DNA of 46,780 bases from Candidatus Martarchaeota archaeon (GTDB lineage: Archaea; Micrarchaeota; Micrarchaeia; Micrarchaeales; Micrarchaeaceae): contig JAMCYG010000019.1 in the NCBI GenBank assembly GCA_023473425.1, positions 1 to 46,780 on the forward strand, read 5' to 3'. The translations under genes and the position numbers were made by a program. Shown piece by piece: positions 8,613 through 16,210 of this stretch. Each line of letters starts with the position of its first letter. Position 1 is the stretch's first letter. The notes under the pieces were generated by a model. That model was not told where the DNA came from and made no database searches. It was given only the letters and a program-made list of their open reading frames with translations.

Positions 8613-9335
8613 TCAAACACCATTCTTTGCCTCTATTGGTTTGGACGGCTCTGCATGCGCTGGTCCGTTCTGTTTATCAGTATTGCTGGAATTTTTCTCC
8701 GATGTTTTTGGCTGCTTGTCCTGCGGCTTCTTCTCACTCGCAGCAGCATGCTTATGCTGTGTAATTACAGGCTTCTGAATTGAGTTACGTCTTTCAGTAT
8801 ATTTTTGTGCGCGCTTTATTGCAGATTTCATGACCTCGCTCAAACCAGGCTCCGTGCCCTTTGCCAGGCCTATCTCTATCCTAGCATGCTCTAGATTGCT
8901 CACTCTTGAGCTCAAGTATCCCATCGTGTGGTTGCCAGGTACCGCGCGAACGCCCTTCGGCGGCATGCGACCCCACGTCTGTGTCTTGTTTGCTGCAGCG
9001 TGCACCACATACATAAGTTCCGGCTCATAATCTTTGTTCCTTGCGTTGGCTGCAGCGTTGTTCACGACCTTCATCACGAGCTCTGAGCATTTCTTGGGCC
9101 ATCTGCCTTTTCTTCCACCGAGCTCATGCCTATGACCCATGCCTTTATTGTGCCTTCTGAATTCTATGGGCCTCTTGCCTTCTGAAGCTTCGCCAAGGAT
9201 CTCTACGGCTTCTGCATAGCTCCTGTACCTTATTGCGGCGCAGACGGCCGCCAGGTCCTTAAAGCTCGCATTGACGTCCTTTAGGCTGGCGAATATGATG
9301 CCTTCTGGATTCCTGTTGAAAGAATATTTCACCAT
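8613..9335 (-). CDS. rpl22: 50S ribosomal protein L22 (uL22) with long hydrophilic C-terminal tail
   Basis: The first ~160 residues are a normal archaeal uL22, which lines the exit tunnel (RHNKGMGHRHELGGRKGRWP, then HAAANKTQTWGRMPPKG). Beyond the core, about 75 residues rich in Lys, Glu, Ser, Asn, Gln and Pro form a low-complexity tail, making the protein about 240 residues long against a usual 150-160. ATG at 9335 is preferred over GTG at 9341, with GGTGAAGTG just upstream. The start region lies next to the S19 stop. Confidence 0.95.
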   Translation of the reverse strand: MVKYSFNRNPEGIIFASLKDVNASFKDLAAVCAAIRYRSYAEAVEILGEASEGKRPIEFRRHNKGMGHRHELGGRKGRWPKKCSELVMKVVNNAAANARNKDYEPELMYVVHAAANKTQTWGRMPPKGVRAVPGNHTMGYLSSRVSNLEHARIEIGLAKGTEPGLSEVMKSAIKRAQKYTERRNSIQKPVITQHKHAAASEKKPQDKQPKTSEKNSSNTDKQNGPAHAEPSKPIEAKNGV

Positions 9336-9337
9336 TG

Positions 9338-9748
9338 TCACTTCACCGATAGGAACTTACTTCCACGTGTAGCCTTTATTCCAGGAGCTGAGTGCTGGAC
9401 GCGCTTTGTCGAATATGCAAACTCGCCTAGCTTGTGGCCAAGCATGTTAGCAATTATGTCAACAGGCACGAACTGTTTGCCATTATACACCTCAAACCTC
9501 ATACCTATCCATGAGGGCAGTATCACAGCTTCCCTGCAATGCGTCTTTATTGGCTTTGCTGCACCTTTGCCTTTAAGTTTGCTGATCTTCTCAAGAAGGT
9601 TTCTGTACTCGAGCGCATTCCTTTCTATGCTCCTCCTGATGTGCGACCCAACAAGTCTCTTGAATTCCTCATCGGTGACATGAACTGCTTCGGAGGAGGT
9701 CTTGCCTTTGAAAGCTACCTTCTCTTTCTTCTCTATAATCTCAGCCAT
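9338..9748 (-). CDS. rps19: 30S ribosomal protein S19 (uS19)
   Basis: A 136-residue uS19, a protein of the small-subunit head that contacts S13 and the A-site finger. The conserved core is clear: IKTHCREAVILPSWIGMRFEVYNG, then LGHKLGEFAYSTKRVQHSAPGIKATRGSKF. The last two segments are the family signature. It is located 4 nt after the L2 gene in the S10-type operon order. Confidence 0.97.
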   Translation of the reverse strand: MAEIIEKKEKVAFKGKTSSEAVHVTDEEFKRLVGSHIRRSIERNALEYRNLLEKISKLKGKGAAKPIKTHCREAVILPSWIGMRFEVYNGKQFVPVDIIANMLGHKLGEFAYSTKRVQHSAPGIKATRGSKFLSVK

Positions 9749-9752
9749 CTAA

Positions 9753-10466
9753 TCATCCTTTCTTCTTTCTCCCTATGCGGCGTGCGGCTATATGACCCAC
9801 CTTTCTTCCAGGTGGCGCATTCCTCGAAGTCATGCTGCTCTTTCCTTTGTGGTGCTGCTTGCCGCCGAATGGGTGCTCGGAAGGCTGCATCTTCACTCCG
9901 CGCAGCCTGGGCCAGTACCTGTTTAGTGCGTGCTTAATATAATGGTTCTTACCTGCCTTCATTATTGGTGCTTCGTTCATGCCTCCTCCGGCAACTACAC
10001 CCAACTGCGCTCTGCAGTTGTTGTCAACAGTCATCTTCTGCTTCGACCTTAGCTGTATTATGCTCCCCGACTCTGAATGTGCAAGAATGCTCGCAGATGC
10101 GCCGGCTGCCCTAGTGAGTTTACCACCGTCGCCAGGTATAGACTCTATGTTGTATATAGGCGTTCCTTCAGCTATATCGCCTATGCGCATGACGCTGCCC
10201 AAAGAGTAGTTCTGCGCATTTATCTGCACCTTGTCGCCTATCTTTATGCCTTCCGGCGCAATGAGATATCCATCAGTCATATCCTCATACAGTATATGCA
10301 TGAGCGGTGCTGTGTGGCCAGTATGATTTATCAGTTCGGTCACCTCACCGGTCTTCTTGGATTGCCTGTCAGCAGCATAGCTCGGGTCTATGTCATAAGT
10401 GCCCGGAAGCTTTGTATACGCGTTGGAGTTCTTACCCCTCCTCTGCTGACGTAGTTTCTTTCCCAT
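9753..10466 (-). CDS. rpl2: 50S ribosomal protein L2 (uL2)
   Basis: A 237-residue uL2, close to the peptidyl transferase centre. It shows the GKKLRQQRRGK N-terminus, the SIPGDGGKLTRAAGASASIL core and the catalytic-centre loop region GVVAGGGMNEAPIMKAGKNH, with a basic C-terminal tail (GKQHHKGKSSMTSRNAPPGRK). A GGTGTGAC site lies just before the ATG. Length and order are as expected for archaea. Confidence 0.98.
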   Translation of the reverse strand: MGKKLRQQRRGKNSNAYTKLPGTYDIDPSYAADRQSKKTGEVTELINHTGHTAPLMHILYEDMTDGYLIAPEGIKIGDKVQINAQNYSLGSVMRIGDIAEGTPIYNIESIPGDGGKLTRAAGASASILAHSESGSIIQLRSKQKMTVDNNCRAQLGVVAGGGMNEAPIMKAGKNHYIKHALNRYWPRLRGVKMQPSEHPFGGKQHHKGKSSMTSRNAPPGRKVGHIAARRIGRKKKG

Positions 10467-10469
10467 CAG

Positions 10470-10721
10470 TCACACCAACTTAAGCTTTACCGCAACATCG
10501 CTGGCCTTGTAGCCAGCGGCGAGCTTTATGAACGTCTTCTTCGTGTTTTTTTGTGTGCTTAGCGACCTTATATTCTGCACTTTTACCCCAAACATAGATT
10601 CGAACTCCTTCCTTATCTGGCCTTTGGTCGCTCTCGCGTCAGTTATGTATGTTATGACATTGAGCCTGTCTATCATTCCGACAGCTTTTTCTGTTGATAC
10701 AGGATGTATTAGAGTAGCCAT
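10470..10721 (-). CDS. rpl23: 50S ribosomal protein L23 (uL23)
   Basis: An 83-residue minimal uL23 located at the exit of the peptide tunnel, where SRP and chaperones dock. Features are HPVSTEKAVGMIDRLNVITY, the KGQIRKEFESMFGVKVQNIRS helix region and a basic C-terminus. It is flanked by L2 and L4 with gaps of 3-4 nt and has a GGTGATC ribosome-binding site. Confidence 0.96.
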   Translation of the reverse strand: MATLIHPVSTEKAVGMIDRLNVITYITDARATKGQIRKEFESMFGVKVQNIRSLSTQKNTKKTFIKLAAGYKASDVAVKLKLV

Positions 10722-10725
10722 CAGA

Positions 10726-11529
10726 TCACCTTAAAGACCACTTCTTCGAGCTTTCGTCGAGTGCCAATATCGCATTTTCGCTCCATATAGTTATTCTTCC
10801 TGGGTTGCCACCCGGAGCCAGAAGGCTTGCCCTTATTTCCTCAGAAGTGCAAACATCAACTCCAGGAAGGTTCCTAGCAGCCTTTTCAGCCTTCTTCTCG
10901 CCCGGGCCTAAGACCAGTAGCACAGACCTCTTGTACCTGCTGCGCGCAGAAACGCGCTTATTGTTAGACGCACGCCTCTTCGATTCGTGGCTCTCATCGA
11001 TATACTTGTCGAGGCCGATTGCCTTAAGTGCGGCCATGAAATCCTTCGCTTTTGATATGGACTCTATCTCGTTAGACACCACTATTGGCAATTTCGCCTT
11101 GTCTATGAATTTTGTATCAACATAATCTGAAGCCGTGGCTGCTATCGCGCTCATTATTGCTTTCTGATATTCGCGTTTATTCATCTGCTCGGTTAGATTC
11201 TTCTCAACGTGATGTGGGTGGGCTCTCCTACCCTTCACTGCAGAAGGTATCTTCTTAACCTTACCCTGGCGACCGCCTCCAAGGTGCTCCCTCGGCCTTT
11301 GTGCCCTTCCAGTACGCCTTCCAGAGCGCCATGTATACATCCTTCCATGATACGATGCTGAGGTCTGCATTCCAGCAAGCAGGTAGTGCCCCTGTGGCTG
11401 GACTGAAAGCGCATTCTCTGCAAGTACTGCTCTCTTTATTATGTCAGGTCTTACCACTTCAGAGAATGCCTTAGGCATGCTTGTCTGCCTGTTGACTTTC
11501 CCATCTATGGATATTACACTTGCATTCAT
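10726..11529 (-). CDS. rpl4: 50S ribosomal protein L4 (uL4)
   Basis: A 267-residue uL4 that lines the exit tunnel. The tunnel loop is visible (SGRRTGRAQRPREHLGGGRQ, then KGRRAHPHHVEKN), followed by the globular part with VLLVLGPGEKKAEKAARNLPGV. The ATG at 11529 (NASVISIDGKV) is chosen because the earlier GTG at 11538 overlaps the L3 stop and GTGAT lies upstream of the ATG. The L3 stop and L4 start are thus nearly coupled. Confidence 0.96.
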   Translation of the reverse strand: MNASVISIDGKVNRQTSMPKAFSEVVRPDIIKRAVLAENALSVQPQGHYLLAGMQTSASYHGRMYTWRSGRRTGRAQRPREHLGGGRQGKVKKIPSAVKGRRAHPHHVEKNLTEQMNKREYQKAIMSAIAATASDYVDTKFIDKAKLPIVVSNEIESISKAKDFMAALKAIGLDKYIDESHESKRRASNNKRVSARSRYKRSVLLVLGPGEKKAEKAARNLPGVDVCTSEEIRASLLAPGGNPGRITIWSENAILALDESSKKWSLR

Positions 11530-11534
11530 TTTTA

Positions 11535-12503
11535 TCACGATGCCGAGGTAGACATGTAGTTTATACGGGGCTCTTTGATGCCCTTTGCATTTCTGCCCCT
11601 TATAGATTTCCTGACTCTGACGAGCCTCTTTGCAGGACCCGGAACCGAGCCTTTTATGAGCATGAAACTATTCTTTATGTTACCATAGTTCTTGAAGCCG
11701 GCTTTTGGGTTTACTGAATTAATTTCTACAGGTGTGCCTAGCTTGAGTATTCTCTTATCCTGCTCTGTCCTGTAATTGAACCCAGTCTGGCCAGCCATAG
11801 GCACTGTATAATAGACCCGGCCAGGCCTCATAGGTCCAAGAGAGCCTACGTGCCTCCTTTTCTGCGTAACTTTCCTTCCCTGCACCTTTACTCCGTGACG
11901 CTTCACAGCACCCTGCCAGCCCTTACCCTTGCTTATTGACACAAGGTCGACATACTCGCCGGATTTGAATACATCAGATATGGAAAGTTCCTTCCCAAGC
12001 TTAGATATGGCTACCTCGAACTTGTCAGGAAGCGTAGATCCTGCGACTGATGATTCAAACCTTATTATGTGGTGCTGACCAGTACTGGTACCAGCAGGCT
12101 GTGCAGCCATAAGGAGTTTCACGTCCACAAAATCAGACAGTTTCTGCTTGATTTCTTCCAGCTTTGCACTGTTGTTATGTGGTATCTTAAGCTTCTTGGA
12201 TACGGCATCGTCATATATTTCAGTTTCTGCCTTTTTGTATCCTGTTGAAGAATCCGTCTTGTACAGCCTTATACCATAGACTTCTGTCTTGGGCATTTCG
12301 AGAACAGTGCAGGGTGTGCTTACTTCCATGCCTTTCGATGGCCCATCAGAGTCATCACTCATCAGCACATGCAGCATGCCTGCCTTGAATGTGATTATAT
12401 TAGCCACGCTTCCTTCAGATAGTGCAGGCTCTGACCTAACCCTCGGTAACCTTTTTGATGCACGCCTGTGCGGCCAGTACTGTAGTGATCCATGATGGGG
12501 CAT
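11535..12503 (-). CDS. rpl3: 50S ribosomal protein L3 (uL3)
   Basis: A 322-residue archaeal/eukaryote-type uL3 and the first gene of the S10-like operon. It has the HHGSLQYWPHRRASKRLPRV N-terminus, the SKGKGWQGAVKRHGVKVQGR signature and the RRHVGSLGPMRPGRVYYTVP segment near the peptidyl transferase centre. It begins with an ATG at 12503 with no clear Shine-Dalgarno, so a leaderless or short-leader mRNA is likely. Confidence 0.97.
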   Translation of the reverse strand: MPHHGSLQYWPHRRASKRLPRVRSEPALSEGSVANIITFKAGMLHVLMSDDSDGPSKGMEVSTPCTVLEMPKTEVYGIRLYKTDSSTGYKKAETEIYDDAVSKKLKIPHNNSAKLEEIKQKLSDFVDVKLLMAAQPAGTSTGQHHIIRFESSVAGSTLPDKFEVAISKLGKELSISDVFKSGEYVDLVSISKGKGWQGAVKRHGVKVQGRKVTQKRRHVGSLGPMRPGRVYYTVPMAGQTGFNYRTEQDKRILKLGTPVEINSVNPKAGFKNYGNIKNSFMLIKGSVPGPAKRLVRVRKSIRGRNAKGIKEPRINYMSTSAS

Positions 12504-12659
12504 AATAACGCCAACAAATACATATTAGCACAAATCGTATCTGTAAAATCAGCAGTATTGACTGCCGTATGTGCTTTTGTGGTCTTGCTATTGACCTATT
12601 ATTTTAATATGCTGTTAATTTAAATATATTCCCTCGGTTCCGTTATTATCAAGGTAAAG
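12504..12659. promoter_or_regulatory. Intergenic region upstream of the L3 operon
   Basis: A 156-bp AT-rich gap between the pcc1 stop and the L3 start, both genes on the minus strand. On the minus strand an AT-rich element (TAATATGTATTTG) lies about 20-25 nt before the L3 start codon and is the best candidate core promoter for the ribosomal operon. No ORF or clear hairpin was seen. Confidence 0.4.
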
Positions 12660-12923
12660 TCAAATTCCTGACGATGCTTCTGCAACTTGCAGATCCCTTA
12701 GCACCGAATTCGCCGATGCACGAAGGGCAGTAGCATCAGATGCAAGTATTTCTATTGCTGCGCCAGATGCATTATGTGTGATTTTTATTGTGCTTCTTTT
12801 GTACTTACCGCCTTGGAGAGCAGCAGCATATTTTGCGGCTTCCGACGTCTTAAGAGTTATGATGCATTTGTATTTCTCAGTCTGACGCCTCGTTGATGAT
12901 GCTCCCTTCGCCACTTTTTGCAC
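12660..12923 (-). CDS. pcc1: KEOPS complex subunit Pcc1
   Basis: A small alpha/beta protein (87 codons) matching the CTAG/Pcc1 family: a two-strand unit (STIKITHNASGAAIEILASD) followed by the signature helix ATALRASANSVLRDLQV. Pcc1 dimerises and bridges Kae1 in KEOPS, which makes the t6A37 modification on ANN-decoding tRNAs. The start may be GTG at 12923 or GTG at 12914; the latter has GGTG about 5 nt upstream. The gene overlaps the end of the Brix gene by 38-47 nt. The other KEOPS genes are not in this window. Confidence 0.85.
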   Translation of the reverse strand: MQKVAKGASSTRRQTEKYKCIITLKTSEAAKYAAALQGGKYKRSTIKITHNASGAAIEILASDATALRASANSVLRDLQVAEASSGI

Positions 12924-13215
12924 CTTTTACGCGTTTTATAGACATGCTTAGATTAGACTTTGCAACAGAGTATGCTGCTGAAACATTATATTCGCTCTTC
13001 GATTTTGATGTTTTTATAACAGTTGCAACAGCCCCGTTACCGGACTTGCCTATGATTATTATATTGCTGAAGCCTTTTGAACGTGAGTCAGTTACTATTT
13101 CTTTGATAGATTTCCTGCCTCTTCTTTGGACCGTGAACTTATCGAACATGGCGCCCAATGCATGGCAGTATGAAAGTAGCTCTTGCCCTTTTTTAGAATA
13201 TGTTATGTAGGGCAT
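12877..13215 (-). CDS. Short Brix-domain protein (Imp4-like rRNA processing factor)
   Basis: Contains the core of an archaeal Brix domain: FTVQRRGRKSIKEIVTDSR, matching the family's R-G-K-x-S-hydrophobic-E motif, then NIIIIGKSGNGAVATVI. Brix proteins bind rRNA during ribosome assembly. At 112 residues it is clearly shorter than typical archaeal Brix proteins (roughly 150-190), apparently through loss at both ends. ATG at 13215 is preferred over TTG at 13221. Its end overlaps pcc1, and it lies between L15e and pcc1 on the same strand, matching the usual ribosome/KEOPS neighbourhood in archaea. Confidence 0.7.
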   Translation of the reverse strand: MPYITYSKKGQELLSYCHALGAMFDKFTVQRRGRKSIKEIVTDSRSKGFSNIIIIGKSGNGAVATVIKTSKSKSEYNVSAAYSVAKSNLSMSIKRVKGAKSGEGSIINEASD

Positions 13216-13280
13216 AGACAAACCCTGCGGATGTTATTTTAGGTTGCAGCAACTATCTTATTTTTAGCACAGAAAGGTTT

Positions 13281-13790
13281 TCAGGAGGTGAGGCCCCTGT
13301 GCTTTATACCAGCGCTGGTAAGACCTCTGTAGGATCTCCCATTCTTGCTAGATATGGCAGAGTATATCGGAGATTTTGCTGCAGGGGAGCCTTTTGATAT
13401 CATTATTACTTCATAGTATTTCATCGAACCGGCGCTGCCAACAAAATAGGAGTTTATGACTTCGCAGTTGGAGAATTTTGCGCTTGCTCTATTCTCAGCT
13501 ATGGCCCTCATAGATATATCACGGGTAAAGAACCTTCCAGATTTGGATGGTTTCCTGCCGCCATCAGGCTTGGCTCTCTTCTTCCTTCCACCCCTCAGCC
13601 TTACTCTTACCACTATGATTCCCTGCTTTGCCTTGTATCCGAGCTCCCTCGCCCTGGATAGGTTAGACGGGTGATCAATCCGGATTATAGGGCTCTGGGA
13701 ATTCCATGCCGTTATCTTATCCTTATAAGGTTGTGACCTTTCTTTGTATTCGCTTATAAGTGTCGACCTTATATGTTTGTACATACTCAT
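13281..13790 (-). CDS. rpl15e: 50S ribosomal protein L15e (eL15)
   Basis: An archaeal/eukaryotic eL15, a core large-subunit protein wrapped in 23S rRNA. Matching segments include MYKHIRSTLISEYKERS, RIDHPSNLSRARELGYKAKQ, IVVRVRLRGGRKKR and CEVINSYFVGSAGSMKYYEVI. The start is ATG 13790 or the next ATG at 13784; both fit the family N-terminus and GTGAT lies before 13790. A longer in-frame reading starting at 13841 (TTG) would add an unrelated hydrophobic leader and is rejected. Length (169) is somewhat shorter than usual (about 190). Confidence 0.94.
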   Translation of the reverse strand: MSMYKHIRSTLISEYKERSQPYKDKITAWNSQSPIIRIDHPSNLSRARELGYKAKQGIIVVRVRLRGGRKKRAKPDGGRKPSKSGRFFTRDISMRAIAENRASAKFSNCEVINSYFVGSAGSMKYYEVIMISKGSPAAKSPIYSAISSKNGRSYRGLTSAGIKHRGLTS

Positions 13791-13841
13791 GAATATCACT
13801 ATAGTAACAAGATACAGAGTAATGTCAGATAAGGAACTCAA

Positions 13842-14091
13842 TCATTATTATATTTTTCTATGTACTGCCCTTTTGTGGACTGCTTGTAGGAAGCCCGAAT
13901 AGGGTGTGGATTGTAGCTATTTAGTTTGACCTTTTAAAGAACATTGACTTTTCCGAATCGGTATAATCGATATTTATGTCAATATCTATATGCTTCTTAG
14001 TTAGTAAGGTATAAATATTAGAATATGCGCGGAAATGTAATGGGCTTAGGCCCGTCCACTCCACTACTTATAATGTATTAAAGGTACTTCC
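13842..14091. promoter_or_regulatory. Divergent promoter region between rpl15e and TFE
   Basis: A 250-bp AT-rich gap. On the minus strand AAAATATAATAAT (about 13843-13855) lies roughly 55-65 nt before the L15e start. On the plus strand TTATAATG (about 14067-14074) lies some 20-25 nt before the TFE ATG, so the TFE mRNA is probably leaderless or nearly so. A further TATA-like GGTATAAATATTAG lies near 14008. A short GC-rich palindrome, GGGCTTAGGCCC at 14042-14053, lies between the elements. No ORF seen. Confidence 0.45.
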
Positions 14092-14979
14092 ATGGCTAAC
14101 AATAGATCAAAGTCTAGGTCACCCAAACTCAAAAAAGAGGGTAAAAAGAGCTCTATAGAGGGCAGAAACAGGAATAGTAAGGCAGGTTTTGGTAGTAAGA
14201 AGGTTACCAAAACAAGAGCAGCAGTAAATTCCAATAAGGGCAGTGGATATGTGAAAAACGTATCTGTAAGAATGCACCCAAAGACTACCAAAGCCATAAA
14301 ATCCGGAGCGCAGAGAATGACCAATCCTAAAAAGATAGTTAAGAGGGTGGCAAACACTATTGCAACTAAAAACAAAAAAGTGGAACCAGCCCAGCATAAG
14401 AGAAAGGCAAAACCGTCGATAAACATACCCTCTATTGAAGATTCGAGGCGCGTTCTGGACACGATATCATCCAATCAGACCGCGGTAAATTACATAACTA
14501 AGAACATAAGCAGGAGAGTACTTGATGTTCTCAACTTGCTTGAAACACCAAAAAGTGATGAGGAGATAGCGCAGACCCTCGATATGAAGATAAATGCTGT
14601 GAGGCGGATACTTAACATAGCACAGGAGTATGGGATTACCAATTACTACGTCACAAAGAATACAAACGGTTGGCTCTCATTCGCATGGTACATAAACGCA
14701 AACAAGCTGCCATATTTCCTCGAATATATAAATAGCAATAACACAGTGAAATCCGTAATTAACGATGACTGCAATGACTATTTTATATGCAAGACATGCT
14801 ATGGAAAGGATAAGGTAGTATTCACTTTCGACGCTGCTTTCGAGAATGAGTTTAAGTGTAATGTATGTGGCACCGATTTTGTCAGAATGGATAGGGAAGA
14901 GGCAAAGAAGTTGATATACCCAAGCTCGGATGAGGAAAAGAGCGGAGGAAAACTGACTTCTTCATCAGATAAGCCCTGA
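14092..14979 (+). CDS. tfe: Transcription initiation factor E (TFE-alpha) with long basic N-terminal extension
   Basis: The archaeal TFIIE-alpha homologue that stabilises the open transcription complex. The winged helix spans about residues 140-215 (PKSDEEIAQTLDMKINAVRR, then a GW-containing wing TNGWLSFAWYIN). A zinc ribbon follows with C233, C236, C256 and C259 (ICKTC, KCNVC). Unusually, about 110 residues precede the domain and are dominated by Lys, Arg, Ser and Asn with very few acidic residues, resembling histone H1 tails. Normal archaeal TFE is about 150-200 residues; this is 295. The frame is open throughout and begins with an ATG close behind a TATA element, so the tail is probably translated. 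Confidence 0.92.
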   Translation: MANNRSKSRSPKLKKEGKKSSIEGRNRNSKAGFGSKKVTKTRAAVNSNKGSGYVKNVSVRMHPKTTKAIKSGAQRMTNPKKIVKRVANTIATKNKKVEPAQHKRKAKPSINIPSIEDSRRVLDTISSNQTAVNYITKNISRRVLDVLNLLETPKSDEEIAQTLDMKINAVRRILNIAQEYGITNYYVTKNTNGWLSFAWYINANKLPYFLEYINSNNTVKSVINDDCNDYFICKTCYGKDKVVFTFDAAFENEFKCNVCGTDFVRMDREEAKKLIYPSSDEEKSGGKLTSSSDKP

Positions 14980-15068
14980 ACGACTAATTTGCTATATTAC
15001 CGTATTAACCATATAGAATGTATTATATAATTTCTTTTAGATAGTAATGCACCTATTTGTTGTTATAA

Positions 15069-15143
15069 AGCGAGGTAGGGTAGTCTGGAGTGCCCGTCGG
15101 GCTCATAACCCGAAGATCGGTGGTTCAAATCCACCCCTCGCTA
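15069..15143 (+). tRNA. Initiator tRNA-Met (CAU)
   Basis: A 75-nt tRNA starting AGCGAGG and ending CCTCGCT+A. Anticodon stem TCGGG/CCCGA surrounds loop CTCATAA. The three consecutive G-C pairs beside the anticodon loop, together with the A1-U72 pair, mark it as the archaeal initiator rather than elongator tRNA-Met. T-loop TTCAAAT is standard. An AT-rich element (TATTATATAAT, near 15020-15030) lies about 40 nt upstream and is the likely promoter. No intron. Confidence 0.96.
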
Positions 15144-15262
15144 TCTTTCGAATAAAAAATAAACAGACTTTACTCAAACTGCCATTAATTCTATAGCCTA
15201 CACCCCACAATTCCGCTATTCGCACTCGCTATGTTATTATATAACACAACAAAATAAAACTG

Positions 15263-15274
15263 TTTTATATATCT
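15263..15274 (+). promoter_or_regulatory. TATA box of the GINS gene
   Basis: TTTTATATATCT lies 45-56 nt before the GINS ATG, giving a predicted leader of roughly 20 nt that contains the GGGGTT ribosome-binding motif at about 15310-15315. The remaining sequence between the initiator tRNA and this element shows nothing else recognisable. Confidence 0.5.
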
Positions 15275-15318
15275 AATCAGAAATTTCATCTAATGAATTA
15301 TGGAAGTGTGGGGTTCTC

Positions 15319-15816
15319 ATGGATAACAACTTCAATTTTGATTATATATGGACAGTTTACCAAAAAGAAAAGCAGACTAATAAACTGACTCTGATCCCAA
15401 AGCAGTTTTACGAAGACGTGAATACATATGTTAGCAATATAAACAAGGCAAATCTTGAAGGACAGTCTTTAATTGCTAATACGTTACAGACAATAGATCT
15501 AATAATTTCGTCTAGGAAACGAAAAATCATAATATACGCTGCATATTCGAAACCGCTGCCACAACCAATTCCGGACGAAGAAAGGGATTTTTACAGCAAA
15601 CTGCTTAACCTGATAAAAAGCTACAATATTTATAACAAAGAGTCATCAATCAATACAGAAATCAAGCCAATGCTCAAAGTAGTAATTGCAGTACCTGAAA
15701 TAACACTACCTTCGGGAAATCATATTGGCCCGCTGGATAAGGATCAGCTAATAAATGTAGAAGACGAAGATGACAGACGGTATCTAGAGACAAACAAGAT
15801 ATGCACTAAACCGTAA
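15319..15816 (+). CDS. gins51: Archaeal GINS subunit (Gins51 type)
   Basis: A 165-residue replication factor of the CMG-type helicase complex (Cdc45/RecJ-MCM-GINS). The N-terminal ~105 residues are helical (A domain), and a small beta-rich B domain lies at the C-terminus, containing the family motif VPEITLPSGNHIGPLDKDQL. The A-then-B order identifies Gins51 rather than Gins23. In many archaea Gins51 alone forms a homotetramer. Divergence is considerable, so the call relies mainly on the B-domain motif, the size and the replication-gene context. Confidence 0.75.
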   Translation: MDNNFNFDYIWTVYQKEKQTNKLTLIPKQFYEDVNTYVSNINKANLEGQSLIANTLQTIDLIISSRKRKIIIYAAYSKPLPQPIPDEERDFYSKLLNLIKSYNIYNKESSINTEIKPMLKVVIAVPEITLPSGNHIGPLDKDQLINVEDEDDRRYLETNKICTKP

Positions 15817-15903
15817 CACACAACATAATAAACGTTTTGCCAAAATACTTGAAACTGTGAATCTTTGGATATTTACTCTACTAAGTAAAAATAGGTAATT
15901 GAA

Positions 15904-16185
15904 ATGAAGGCACCGAAGCAGATAATGGCATACTGCCCAAAATGCGGCAAACACACGCTGCACACATCATCTTTGTACTCTAAGAGGCCGGACAGCGGTC
16001 TGGCGATAGGCACAAGAAGGGCAGCCAGGAAGAGAAAGGGATACTTTGGAAAGGTAAAAGGAAAGGCAACAGCAGTAAAGATCGGCAAGCGCCAGAAGCT
16101 TATGATGAAATGCAACGAATGCGGTTATACCATAGAAAAAGTCTATGGTGGCAGGACAAAGAAGAAACTTGAGATAGCTGCATAG
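15904..16185 (+). CDS. rpl44e: 50S ribosomal protein L44e (eL42)
   Basis: A 93-residue zinc-binding eL42 near the E site. It shows CPKCGKHT at residues 11-18, the basic segment KRKGYFGKVKGKATAVKIGKR, and the second cysteine pair in KCNECGYTIEKVYGGRTKK. It starts an operon with aIF2-alpha (25 nt downstream) and PAC2. The normal neighbour S27e is missing from the 25-nt gap. Confidence 0.96.
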   Translation: MKAPKQIMAYCPKCGKHTLHTSSLYSKRPDSGLAIGTRRAARKRKGYFGKVKGKATAVKIGKRQKLMMKCNECGYTIEKVYGGRTKKKLEIAA

Positions 16186-16210
16186 TGCCATGCAATCAGT
16201 GTGATATATA

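Noticed and set aside
13791-13841. Longer N-terminus for L15e beginning at TTG 13841
   Set aside because: It adds a hydrophobic stretch not found in eL15; MSMYKHIRS matches the family start and has a GTGAT site.
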